Shown: positions 54,174-62,665, counted from the stretch's first letter. The stretch is DNA of 64,000 nt from Paraclostridium tenue (GCF_015668515.1 NZ_JADPFO010000001.1:373331-437330); one strand, 5' to 3'. Numbers and translations are program-made. The notes: generated from the sequence alone by a model not told the origin.

Positions 54174-54884
54174 ATGCTAAAAAAATTACTAGAGATAAAA
54201 GAAAAAGATATTATAACTGTTGTTGGAGCAGGAGGAAAAACTTCTTTGATAACCTATTTAACTAAAGAATTCTCTAGTGATTATAAAGTTTTATTAACTA
54301 CTACAACTAAGATATATTTACCTAAGAAAAGTGATTACAATAATATTATATTAATTGACGAGAGTAATACCCTTATTATTAATAAGGGTATTACTCTTTG
54401 TGGTAAATATATAAATAAAGAAAAAAAGGTAGTAGGTTTAAATTTTAATGAACTAGATAATATATTAAATAAATTTGATATAAGTTTTATAGAAGGTGAT
54501 GGTTCTAAAAGAAAAAAGCTAAAAGGATGGAGAGAGGATGAACCACTAGTACATCCCATGACAACTAAAAATATAGGTATAGTAGATATAAGTTCATTTA
54601 ATATGGATATAAATAATGAAAATATACATAGGCTAGATAAATTTTTAAGTATATGCGGTAATTATACTGATAAAGTTAACTTAGAAAACCTTAAAAATAT
54701 AATTTTAAATAAAGATGGTTTATTTAAAAATTCAGTAGGAGAAAAAATATTATTTATAAATAAGGTTGATGATAGATTTAAAGAGGTTTTAGCTAAAGAT
54801 TTAATAAAACTTATTAGAAAGGAAGATGACAGTATAAAAATAATATATGGTAGCTTAATTAAAAATTATTACACGAAAGGATAA
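54174..54884 (+). CDS. yqeC: YqeC family selenium-dependent hydroxylase accessory protein
   Basis: 236 residues. N-terminal nucleotide-type loop VVGAGGKTSLI near residues 16-26 and TTTTKIYLP near 42-50 match YqeC proteins, which occur with selenium-dependent molybdenum hydroxylases. A DGSKRKKLKGW block near residues 109-119 is typical. It starts a yqeC-mocA-moeA-like run with two- and ten-base gaps. A perfect 16-bp inverted repeat (54361-54395) lies inside the coding sequence and is translated. Confidence 0.82.
   Translation: MLKKLLEIKEKDIITVVGAGGKTSLITYLTKEFSSDYKVLLTTTTKIYLPKKSDYNNIILIDESNTLIINKGITLCGKYINKEKKVVGLNFNELDNILNKFDISFIEGDGSKRKKLKGWREDEPLVHPMTTKNIGIVDISSFNMDINNENIHRLDKFLSICGNYTDKVNLENLKNIILNKDGLFKNSVGEKILFINKVDDRFKEVLAKDLIKLIRKEDDSIKIIYGSLIKNYYTKG
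54361..54395. repeat. 16-bp perfect inverted repeat inside yqeC
   Basis: GAGTAATACCCTTATT (54361-54376) and AATAAGGGTATTACTC (54380-54395) pair around three bases. It is within the coding frame and followed by TTTGT. Confidence 0.8.
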
Positions 54885-54886
54885 TT

Positions 54887-55462
54887 ATGATAAATGCAAT
54901 AGTAATGGCATCCGGTTTTTCAACTAGAATGGGTAATAATAAATTATTACTGGAGTATAGAGGAAAAACTATTATTGAAAATACTTTAGATATATTGAAA
55001 AAAAGTAATTTTAAAGAAATTATAGTAGTAAGTCAATATGAAGAAGTTTTAAGCATAGCAAGTAAATATAGTTTTAAAACAGTATTAAATAAAAAAGCTT
55101 ACTTAGGTCAAAGTGAATCTATAAAGTTAGGAATAAAAAATAGTAGTGAATGTGAGGGATATATGTTTTTTGTAGGAGACCAACCACTGCTAAATAAAAT
55201 GGATATAGATAATCTTATAAGATGTTTTAAAGATAACAATAAATATATAATAATTCCTAAGTATGAAAATAAGACAGGGAATCCAGTTATATTTCCTAAA
55301 TGCTTAAAAAATAAATTACTAATGTTAAAAAATGACGAAAAAGGTAAGAAAGTAATAAGTGAGTATGATAAAATAAAATATATATATGTAAAAAGAGAAA
55401 CTTTATTAGATATAGATACTAAAAAAGATTATGAGAACTTAATAAATATATACAACAGTTAG
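54887..55462 (+). CDS. mocA: Molybdenum cofactor cytidylyltransferase MocA-like
   Basis: 191 residues, NTP-transferase fold. N-terminal VMASGFSTRMGNNKLLLEYRG (nucleotide loop) and the metal-binding FVGDQPLL near residue 96 are present. MocA adds CMP to molybdopterin, the cofactor form used by xanthine-dehydrogenase-type enzymes. It follows yqeC by two bases with its own AAAGGA, and precedes the MoeA-like gene. Confidence 0.85.
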   Translation: MINAIVMASGFSTRMGNNKLLLEYRGKTIIENTLDILKKSNFKEIIVVSQYEEVLSIASKYSFKTVLNKKAYLGQSESIKLGIKNSSECEGYMFFVGDQPLLNKMDIDNLIRCFKDNNKYIIIPKYENKTGNPVIFPKCLKNKLLMLKNDEKGKKVISEYDKIKYIYVKRETLLDIDTKKDYENLINIYNS

Positions 55463-55472
55463 TGGAGGGGTT

Positions 55473-56489
55473 ATGAAAAAAATAAAGACAGTAGATTCTG
55501 TAGGCCATGTATTATGTCATGATATAACGCAGATAATACCTGGAGAATTTAAAGGAAGAGCATTTAAAAAAGGACATGTAGTAAAAGAAGAAGATATTAA
55601 AAAACTTCTATCATTAGGTAAAGACCATTTATATGTTTTTGAAAAAGAAGAAGGTATGGTTCATGAAAATGATGGTGCTATATTTTTAAAAGATATAACT
55701 GCTGGTAAAAATTTAGAATTTAGTGAAATAAAAGAAGGTAAAATAGATTTTATATCTAAGGTAGATGGACTTTTAAAAGTAGATGTTGAAAAATTATTTA
55801 AGTTAAATTGTATTGATGACATAATGATGGCAACTCTTCATAATAATTATATAGTTCATAAAGGGCTTAAGGTTGCAGGAACAAGAGTAATACCTTTAAT
55901 GGTAGAACAAGAAAAATTGGATAAAGCAAAAGAAGTTGTAGGAGAAGAAAAAATAATAAATGTAGTTCCTTTTAAGAAAAAGAAAGTAGGAATCGTAACT
56001 ACTGGAAATGAAGTATACCATAAAAGAATCGTAGATAAATTTGGGCCTGTCATGAAAGAAAAAATGAAAGCTTATGATTGTGAGATACTAGGACAAATTA
56101 TATGTCCAGATGATACTTTTATAATAAAAGAAGCTATAGATAACTTTTTAAGTCAAGGTGCTGAAATAATACTTTGTACAGGTGGAATGAGTGTAGATCC
56201 TGATGATTTAACTCCAGCTGCTATAAAGATGTCTGGAGCAGATATAATAACTTATGGATCTCCAATACTACCTGGAGCTATGTTTTTATTAGCTTATAAT
56301 AAAAATGCTACCATACTTGGGATACCGGGGTGTGCAATGTATTCTAAAACAACTGTTTTAGACGTTATACTTCCAAGAATATTAATAGATGAAAAATTAA
56401 CTAAAGAAGATATAGCAAGATATGGACATGGTGGTCTTTGCATGAACTGTGAGGTTTGTACTTACCCAGCCTGTAATTTTGCTAAGTAG
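55473..56489 (+). CDS. MoeA-like molybdopterin-binding protein with Cys-rich tail
   Basis: 338 residues with the MoCF-binding fold: VGIVTTGNEVY near residue 172 and LCTGGMSVDPDDLTPAAIK near residue 237. It is shorter than MoeA and lacks its usual extra domains. The C-terminus is distinctive: after residue 320 it reads CMNCEVCTYPACNF, four cysteines in 12 residues that could hold metal or Fe-S. Such proteins travel with selenium-dependent hydroxylase genes and probably help insert or hand over the cofactor. Ribosome-binding site GGAGGGG. Confidence 0.82.
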   Translation: MKKIKTVDSVGHVLCHDITQIIPGEFKGRAFKKGHVVKEEDIKKLLSLGKDHLYVFEKEEGMVHENDGAIFLKDITAGKNLEFSEIKEGKIDFISKVDGLLKVDVEKLFKLNCIDDIMMATLHNNYIVHKGLKVAGTRVIPLMVEQEKLDKAKEVVGEEKIINVVPFKKKKVGIVTTGNEVYHKRIVDKFGPVMKEKMKAYDCEILGQIICPDDTFIIKEAIDNFLSQGAEIILCTGGMSVDPDDLTPAAIKMSGADIITYGSPILPGAMFLLAYNKNATILGIPGCAMYSKTTVLDVILPRILIDEKLTKEDIARYGHGGLCMNCEVCTYPACNFAK

Positions 56490-56571
56490 TTGACTAAGTC
56501 ATAAATTTATTATATTATTAGAAGAGTTGTAAAATTTTATAAATTTTAGTAGTTAGAAAGGAAATAAGCGA

Positions 56572-58200
56572 ATGTTACAAGTTACTAATGTTGGTCTTAG
56601 ATTTGGGGATAAAGAGTTATTCAAAGACGTTAACTTAAAATTCACTAAAGGAAATTGTTACGGGATAATAGGAGCTAATGGAGCAGGAAAATCTACTTTC
56701 CTTAAAATATTAGCTGGTGATATAGAAGCAAATACTGGAAGTGTATCTATAACTGAAAAAGAAAGAATGTCAGTTCTTAGACAGGACCACTTCAAATACG
56801 AAGAAGATACTGTTTTAGATGTTGTTATAATGGGACATACTAGACTTTATGAAATAATGAAAGAAAAAGATGCATTATATATGAAACCAGATTTTTCTGA
56901 AGAAGATGGTATAAAAGCTGCTGAACTTGAAGGAGAATTTGCTGAACTTGATGGATGGGATGCGGAAACTAATGCAGAAAAATTATTAATGGGTCTTGGT
57001 ATAACAAAAGACTTACACTACAAGCAAATGAAAGAATTAACGGGTGGAGATAAAGTTAAGGTATTATTAGCTCAAGCTTTATTTGGTAAGCCAGAAATAC
57101 TAATAATGGACGAACCTACAAACCACTTAGATTTCCAATCAATAAATTGGTTAAATAACTTCATAATGGATTTAGAAGATTCTATAGTAATAGTTGTATC
57201 ACATGATAGACACTTCTTAAACCAAATATGTACAAATATAGTTGATGTTGACTTTGGTAAGATACAAATGTATGTTGGTAACTATGACTTCTGGTATGAG
57301 TCAAGCCAATTAGCATTACAATTAGCTAAAGATCAAAATAAGAAAGCTGAAGAAAAAATAGCTCAATTAAAAGAGTTCATCGCAAGATTCAGCTCAAATG
57401 CTTCTAAAGCAAAGCAAGCAACTTCTAGAAAGAAACAATTAGAAAAATTAGAAGTAGAAGATATACAACCATCAAGAAGAAGATATCCATATGTTGGATT
57501 TACACCTGAAAGAGAAATTGGAAATGAAGTTTTAGAAGTAAACAATTTAACTAAGACTGTAGATGGTGTTAAAGTTTTAGATAATGTAACTTTCAGATTA
57601 GATAGAGATGATAAAGTAGCATTCTTAGGAGATGAGATAGCTATAACTACATTATTTAATATAATAATGGGTGAAGATACTCCTGATAGTGGAGATTTCA
57701 AATGGGGAGTAACAACTTCTCAAAGTTATCTTCCTAAAAACCACAATAAATACTTTGATGGTGTAGAGTATTCACTAGTTGACTGGTTAAGACAATATTC
57801 AGAAGAAAAAAGTGAAAGTTTCATAAGAGGTTTCTTAGGTAGAATGTTGTTCTCTGGAGAAGAAGCTTTAAAACAAGCTCAAGTTTTATCTGGAGGAGAA
57901 AAAGTTAGATGTATGTTATCTAAGTTAATGTTATCTAATGCTAACGTATTAGTTTTAGATGACCCAACTAACCACTTAGACCTAGAATCTATAACTTCTG
58001 TAAACAAAGGTTTAGAAAAGTTCCCAGGAGTATTAATATTTAACTCTCATGACCACGAGATGATACAAACTCTTGCAAATAGAATAATAGAAATAACTCC
58101 AAATGGAATAATGGATAGAAAAACTACTCTTGATGAATACTTAGAAAATAAAGATATACAAGCTCAATTAAAAGAAATGTACGGAGACTCTAAAAAATAA
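56572..58200 (+). CDS. ABC-F family ATPase (YkpA/YbiT-like)
   Basis: 542 residues, two ABC domains and no membrane part. Site 1: Walker A GANGAGKST near residues 35-43, TGGDK signature, Walker B LIMDEPTNHLD. Site 2 is degenerate: the loop reads FLGDEIAITTLF without the GK lysine, and Walker B is VLDDPTNHLD with Asp for the catalytic Glu; the LSGGEK signature is intact. ABC-F proteins act on ribosomes, some in antibiotic protection; housekeeping members of this branch do not imply resistance. Its last 245 bp are repeated at 60309-60555. Confidence 0.9.
   Translation: MLQVTNVGLRFGDKELFKDVNLKFTKGNCYGIIGANGAGKSTFLKILAGDIEANTGSVSITEKERMSVLRQDHFKYEEDTVLDVVIMGHTRLYEIMKEKDALYMKPDFSEEDGIKAAELEGEFAELDGWDAETNAEKLLMGLGITKDLHYKQMKELTGGDKVKVLLAQALFGKPEILIMDEPTNHLDFQSINWLNNFIMDLEDSIVIVVSHDRHFLNQICTNIVDVDFGKIQMYVGNYDFWYESSQLALQLAKDQNKKAEEKIAQLKEFIARFSSNASKAKQATSRKKQLEKLEVEDIQPSRRRYPYVGFTPEREIGNEVLEVNNLTKTVDGVKVLDNVTFRLDRDDKVAFLGDEIAITTLFNIIMGEDTPDSGDFKWGVTTSQSYLPKNHNKYFDGVEYSLVDWLRQYSEEKSESFIRGFLGRMLFSGEEALKQAQVLSGGEKVRCMLSKLMLSNANVLVLDDPTNHLDLESITSVNKGLEKFPGVLIFNSHDHEMIQTLANRIIEITPNGIMDRKTTLDEYLENKDIQAQLKEMYGDSKK
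57956..58200 (+). repeat. Direct repeat copy A: 3' end of the ABC-F gene
   Basis: Matches 60309-60555 at about 94% by eye from LDDPTNHLDLES to the stop. It marks one edge of the inserted segment. Confidence 0.85.
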
Positions 58201-58322
58201 TTGCTAATAATGTATATATAATAAATTAAAACTTAATAATATAGGTTTTGGAATACCTTTTATATTCGATAAGATGAAGAACGTCTATGTTCTACTTTTT
58301 CAAATATAGGAGGTATTTTTTT

Positions 58323-59237
58323 ATGCAATTAATAGATGCAATAACAGAGTATATAGATAAATTAGAAATAACAGATACAAGTAAAGAAACAATAAGGTCT
58401 TATAAAAATTCCTTAAATATATTTAGTAAATTTATAAAAGAAAATACAGATGTGAAAAAAATAAGTATATCTGATATTAAGTCATTTCATCAATTTAATA
58501 AAGAAAGAGGTCTAAAACAAAAGACTTTGAATACTTACATATCTGCATTAAGAGGAATGTTTAACTACCTTATAGATGAACAAATAATTAAAAAAAATCC
58601 AGCTATGAGCATAAAACTAGAAAGAGTAAAAGATAAAAAGATTATAGAAGTATTTACTAATGAGGAAGTAAAACGACTAGTAGATTGGAATAAGAGGTCT
58701 AGAAAGTTTTTAGATGTAAGAGATAATTTAATAATTTCATTTTTGATAGAAACTGGATGTAGAAACCATTAGCTGAGCTATCTCAAGGAATCTGATATAC
58801 ATGATGGATTTGTTTATTTTAAAGTAACTAAAAATAGTAAACCTAGGGTAGTACCTATAAGCAAGTTATTAGAAAAGCAAATGAGAAGATACAAAAGAAT
58901 TAAAGAAGAGTACTTTAAGAAATTAAAAAAAGAAAGTATTATAGAAGATTTTTATATACTTTCAAAAAGTGGAAATAGAATGTGGCAACAAAATATAGGA
59001 CAGGTTGTTAATAGAGTATGTAAAGATTGTAATATACCTGAGCAAAAAGCTTACCCACATAATTTTAGACATACTTACGTAGTAATGATGCTAAAGAATA
59101 CTGGGAATGTACATTTAGTATCTAAGTTATTAGGTCATTGTAACTTAAGTATAACAGAGGAGTATCTTCGAGGATTAACTAAAGACGATGTTATAGAAAT
59201 GGCTAAAGGAAGTTCAATACTTGAAAGTTTAAGATGA
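58323..59237 (+). pseudogene. Tyrosine recombinase/integrase interrupted by one in-frame TAG
   Basis: Start ATG 58323 after AGGAGG. An N-terminal SAM-like DNA-binding domain (residues 1-95) leads to the catalytic domain with active-site Arg in TGCRNH. The frame stops at TAG 58770-58772, but continues in the same frame (LSYLKESDIHDGF) to 59237 with HNFRHTY, LLGHCNLSITEEYL and the nucleophilic Tyr. A single base change of GAG to TAG explains it, giving RNHELSYLKESD. Total length 304 codons is normal. It sits between two copies of the ABC-F 3' end, so it probably inserted the segment. Confidence 0.85.
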
Positions 59238-59377
59238 ATAAAATGTTATACTACATATATCTCTTTGCATATAAAATTATACTCAATCTAATAATACTGG
59301 AACAAATTATAGTAGATTTTAAATACTATTTATAGTATTAAGCTTTATACAAAATAACTTATAAAGCTATTAATTTT

Positions 59378-59406
59378 TTAGACTTAGTGTAAAATTATGG
59401 TATAAT
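59378..59406 (+). promoter_or_regulatory. Promoter of the structured leader
   Basis: TTAGAC (59378-59383), 17-bp spacer, TATAAT (59401-59406). Transcription would begin near 59413, about 250 bases before the coding region. Confidence 0.65.
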
Positions 59407-59412
59407 ATTGGT

Positions 59413-59661
59413 TAGAAAATTATAGAAAGAGGTAATGTTCTTGATTTTGTGCTATACTGGTAATATGGTAGAACTTTCAAAACTGTAAAATATTCAACCA
59501 ATCGCCAACTGTATGTGGAGCGAAAACTAAGGCATGAAACATACAGAGTTGTTTCTATTCACAAGCCAATTAGGGGGGCTGGGAACGGAAACTGAAGGTT
59601 AATTTAAGTGGAGAGTAGTTCGCAGATAAAAAAATATTTAAAGAAAAAAGGGGGATTTAAC
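59413..59661 (+). other. Long structured leader with two possible mini-ORFs
   Basis: About 250 bases, richer in G and C than its surroundings. Mini-ORF 1: ATG 59435 to TAA 59488 (MFLILCYTGNMVELSKL). Mini-ORF 2: ATG 59534 to TAA 59602 (MKHTELFLFTSQLGGLGTE...). CTGTATG and CATACAG can pair around GGAGCGAAAACTAAGG-type bases. This looks like a translational-attenuation or riboswitch-like leader, but it matches none I know. Confidence 0.4.
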
Positions 59662-60171
59662 TTGGCTAAAATTGTAATTAAAAGTGAAATCTTAGAAATG
59701 ATGCTTTATATTTGGGATTCAGTACATCAAAAGGAAAAGATAGCAGATTCATTTTTTGTAGAACTATCGGATCAAACGGATATGAAATATCTATATGATG
59801 AAGACTTTACAAAGGAATCTGTAAGAAAGGTACTTTCCGCAATGTCAAACAGAGAACTTTTAAATAAACCAACAAAAAAGGAAAGTAGATACTGGAATAA
59901 AAATATGTGGATGCTTGAAGATTTGGAATTTACAAATATGATGATAGCACCAGTAAAGCAGCTTAATTTAGACTATATGGAAGATAAATTAAGTAAGGAA
60001 GAATATGAGGTAATATTTATTCCAGGACATATGGATGAATATTATATTGATGAAAATAAATTAATAATCAATTTCTTTAATATTACAGTAGATTTATTTG
60101 GGGAAGGCCCAGTAACAATAGCAGGTAAACCATTTAAGGAATATATAGAAGAAAAGCTTCTTAGTATATAA
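59662..60171 (+). CDS. Hypothetical protein, cargo of the inserted segment
   Basis: 169 residues from TTG 59662, which follows AAAAGGGGG; the earlier in-frame GTG (59608) has no good ribosome-binding site. Soluble, acidic, alpha/beta. The opening IVIKSEILEMMLYIWDSVH and later TDMKYLYDEDFTKESVRKVL suggest a winged-helix-like or small all-alpha domain; the C-terminal half is beta-rich (YEVIFIPGHMDEYYI). It may belong to an uncharacterised family, possibly the one known as TDE2712, at low confidence. It lies between the recombinase and the ABC-F remnant, and is the only intact gene in the segment. Terminator follows. Confidence 0.65.
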   Translation: MAKIVIKSEILEMMLYIWDSVHQKEKIADSFFVELSDQTDMKYLYDEDFTKESVRKVLSAMSNRELLNKPTKKESRYWNKNMWMLEDLEFTNMMIAPVKQLNLDYMEDKLSKEEYEVIFIPGHMDEYYIDENKLIINFFNITVDLFGEGPVTIAGKPFKEYIEEKLLSI

Positions 60172-60218
60172 CTAGGAGCGATAAACAGTTAAAATAAATT
60201 TATTAAAAGTGTATATAA

Positions 60219-60267
60219 TAAAAAAGATTACCTAAATATTCATAAGGTTATATAGGTAATCTTTTTA
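60219..60267 (+). terminator. Rho-independent terminator
   Basis: AAAAAGATTACCTA pairs with TAGGTAATCTTTTT. Confidence 0.88.
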
Positions 60268-60308
60268 TCTATTAGATTAACAAGGTTAGATTTTTTAATA
60301 GCTTCTTT

Positions 60309-60555
60309 AGACGGCCCAACTAACCACTTAGACCTAGAATCTATAACTTCTGTAAATAAAGGTTTAGAAAAGTTCCCAGGAGTATTAATATTTAACTCTC
60401 ATTACCACGAGATGATACAAACTCTTGCAAATAGAATAATAGAAATAACTCCAAATGGAGTAATGGATAGAAAAACTACTCTTGATGAGTATTTAGAAAA
60501 CAAAGACATACAAAATCAATTAAAAGAAATGTATGGAGATTCTAAAAGTAATTAA
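60309..60555 (+). pseudogene. Displaced 3' end of the ABC-F gene (direct repeat copy B)
   Basis: About 82 codons nearly identical to residues 462-542 of the ABC-F protein, ending at TAA 60553-60555. It lacks a start. Key residues have decayed: Walker B Asp-Asp-Pro is Asp-Gly-Pro, and the switch SHDHE is SHYHE. Most other differences are silent. It looks like the original end of the gene, left behind after an element inserted and supplied a new 3' end, or a remnant of a former second ABC-F copy. Confidence 0.85.
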
Positions 60556-60563
60556 GAAGTCTT

Positions 60564-60604
60564 TAAAGCACTAACTTATTTAAAATAAGTAGTGCTTTTT
60601 TATT
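60564..60604 (+). terminator. Rho-independent terminator
   Basis: AAAGCACTA-ACTTATTT pairs with AAATAAGT-AGTGCTTT, followed by T. Confidence 0.88.
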
Positions 60605-60615
60605 TGTCAAGTTTT

Positions 60616-60646
60616 GTAAAAAAATATAAAAATATTGGGGTATAGT
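60616..60646 (+). promoter_or_regulatory. Possible forespore (sigma G/F) promoter
   Basis: GTAAA (60616-60620) and GGGTATAGT (60638-60646) with a 17-bp spacer fit the GGnnAnAnT -10 pattern of sigma G/F. It lies about 80 bases before a candidate spore-surface gene. Weak evidence alone. Confidence 0.35.
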
Positions 60647-60725
60647 GTAAACAAAATATATATAAAGAATATTATATATATTAAGGGCTGGTTATAACTA
60701 GTTCTATTTAAGGAGGTATATAATA

Positions 60726-61112
60726 ATGAGTGAATTTTATAATAAATTTTGTTGTGAAGATAATACTAATTCAGATTGGGATGATGTAAAAAATAAGATT
60801 AGTAGTGTTTGTTGTAATCCTGATTCATTTATTAAAGAACAATTTACTTTAAGAACAACTGCTACAACAGGAGTTAAAACAGTTTATGTAGCAAATCCAG
60901 GAACTGCTTTTGTAAGAGGTACAGTAATCCTGAGAAATTTATCAAGAGCAACTATAAATTTTGTAGTAGATGGTTCAAATATAGTTGTAGAAGCAAATGA
61001 TGAGGCAGCAATTTCTGTAGCTGCTTTAAATGCTGTAACAGTTCAAATTCTTTCAGGAGCTCAAACAGCTAGAGTTTTATTGTTCTTTGATATAGAATAT
61101 CCTTCAATTTAA
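60726..61112 (+). CDS. Candidate S-Ena-like endospore appendage/spore-surface protein
   Basis: 128 residues, no signal peptide. The N-terminus has two double cysteines, C9-C10 and C29-C30, then a beta-rich domain of alternating hydrophobic residues (TVILRNLSRATINFVVDG, AAISVAALNAVTVQILSG) ending in FFDIEYPSI. This resembles the DUF3992 Ena subunits of bacilli, whose N-terminal CC connector forms disulfides between stacked jelly-roll subunits and whose domain ends in an IxPRYP-type strand. Overall similarity is modest and other jelly-roll families could fit. Ribosome-binding site AAGGAGG. Confidence 0.45.
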   Translation: MSEFYNKFCCEDNTNSDWDDVKNKISSVCCNPDSFIKEQFTLRTTATTGVKTVYVANPGTAFVRGTVILRNLSRATINFVVDGSNIVVEANDEAAISVAALNAVTVQILSGAQTARVLLFFDIEYPSI

Positions 61113-61138
61113 ATCTAAATTTGATATGATATAGTATT

Positions 61139-61170
61139 TTAGGCAGAGATTTAATCTCTGCCTTTTTTAT
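61139..61170. terminator. Terminator shared by converging genes
   Basis: AGGCAGAGATT and AATCTCTGCCT are perfectly complementary with a T run on the + strand. It overlaps the end of the minus-strand gene. Confidence 0.88.
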
Positions 61171-61561
61171 TATAGTAGTCTGTTCCTACAATTACGAATA
61201 CTAGTAGTAGTGTTAATAAATCTACTTGGTTAGATTTACTAATTCCAGTTTTGCACCATAATCCAAAATGTTCACAATTATTAAATACTAAATTGAAATT
61301 TTTTTCCCCTAAACGTGATTTAGCTCTATTTACTACATCACGGGAAGTTATATTACAATTTTTATCATTATATACTTTAAAACTATTTTTGCCAGCTAAA
61401 AATCTATCCATATTAGTTTGACGAATGCACATATGTCTTAGAAACTTATCATCAATTTTACCATCATAATGTATAACGCAATCATCGTTTATATATATGC
61501 CAAAATGCTTATATAATCCATGATCAACAAAAATTAAATCTCCATATTGAGCATTAGACAT
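61151..61561 (-). CDS. LRAT-domain (NlpC/P60-like) protein
   Basis: 136 residues from ATG 61561, whose AGGAGG lies inside a longer in-frame extension (61582) that is therefore leader. LRAT fold: His in HFGIYINDDCVIHYDG, and the conserved NCEHFGLWC near residue 97 with the catalytic Cys. Members act as acyltransferases or thiol hydrolases on lipids. No signal peptide; a C-terminal hydrophobic segment (LLTLLLVFVIVG) could anchor it in the membrane. Next to the spore-surface candidate. Confidence 0.8.
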   Translation of the reverse strand: MSNAQYGDLIFVDHGLYKHFGIYINDDCVIHYDGKIDDKFLRHMCIRQTNMDRFLAGKNSFKVYNDKNCNITSRDVVNRAKSRLGEKNFNLVFNNCEHFGLWCKTGISKSNQVDLLTLLLVFVIVGTDYYNKKGRD

Positions 61562-61622
61562 AAAAATTCCTCCTAAAATCATGTATATAAATATAAATTA
61601 TGATTTTAAGAGGATAATGTTG

Positions 61623-62483
61623 CTAAGCTATAGCTTTAAAACCTTCACCTAAAACTTCATGAACATCAGTGACAATTATAAATGCAGAAGGATCTATATT
61701 TTTAATGACTTTCTTTAAATGAACTTCTTCATTTTTAGAAACAACAACTAATAATACATTTTTATCTTCGTTGGTATACCCCCCTTTGCCTTGAAGAAAA
61801 GTAACACCTCTTTTAATTTCTTTATTAATACCATCTCTTAAGGCATTTGGTTCATTAGATATAATCATAAATGCTTTGGAATAGTTAAAGTCAGAAACTA
61901 TAGCATCTACAACTTTTACTATAATATAAAGTGCAACACCTGAATAAAGTGCAGTTTCTAAGTTTTTGCTAGCTAAACCTGCAGATATGACAACCATTCC
62001 ATCTAACATAATCATAAATTTAGAAAGTGGTATATTTGGAAAAATTTTATTTAGCATTAAAGCTATAAGATCTGTTCCTCCTGTTGAAGCATCCATTTTA
62101 AGAATAATTCCAAGTCCAACTCCCAAACAAAGTGCACCAGATACTGAACATAATAATACATCCTCAGTTACATGTGTATTAGATAGTTTGGATGTAAGAC
62201 TTAATATTGCTGAGAATATACTCATGCCTATAAGGGTTTTGATTGAATCTTTTATGCCTAATATCTTTATTGAAAATATTACTAGAGGAATACCTATTCC
62301 TAACATAACTACCGATATAGGGAGACCTGTTAACTTCCCTAAAACTACAGATAAACCGCTAAGTCCTCCAGGAGCTATAGTATAAGGTTTTAAAAACATA
62401 TTTATACCTATACTCATAAAAATACATCCTAAAATTAATCCTATAGATTCAAATAAAAATTTTTTAAAAATATTTTCTTTCAT
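61623..62483 (-). CDS. YitT family membrane protein (DUF2179 tail)
   Basis: 286 residues from ATG 62483, which has GAGGTG just upstream; the extension to 62495 overlaps that site. Five or six membrane segments with the signature GGTDLIALMLNK near residue 136, and a cytoplasmic C-terminal DUF2179 domain (GVTFLQGKGGYTNEDKNVLLVV). YitT proteins are common in Firmicutes and of unclear transport role. Ends 61 bases before the LRAT gene. Confidence 0.88.
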   Translation of the reverse strand: MKENIFKKFLFESIGLILGCIFMSIGINMFLKPYTIAPGGLSGLSVVLGKLTGLPISVVMLGIGIPLVIFSIKILGIKDSIKTLIGMSIFSAILSLTSKLSNTHVTEDVLLCSVSGALCLGVGLGIILKMDASTGGTDLIALMLNKIFPNIPLSKFMIMLDGMVVISAGLASKNLETALYSGVALYIIVKVVDAIVSDFNYSKAFMIISNEPNALRDGINKEIKRGVTFLQGKGGYTNEDKNVLLVVVSKNEEVHLKKVIKNIDPSAFIIVTDVHEVLGEGFKAIA

Positions 62484-62665
62484 ATAACACCTCACACACT
62501 ATTTATTATAATTTCGCAAAATATAGTATAACAAATTTGTGTATGTGTTGGGAATATGATTTCCTTATGATGGAATTTTCGAATAATTTCTAATAATAGA
62601 TAAATAGAGAAAATAAGGAAAAAATAATATTTTGTAAAAAATATTAAAATTCACATAGGAAAAGG

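Noticed and set aside
61966..62385. 139-codon plus-strand frame opposite the YitT gene
   Set aside because: It is antisense to the YitT membrane segments; composition reflects the complementary strand.
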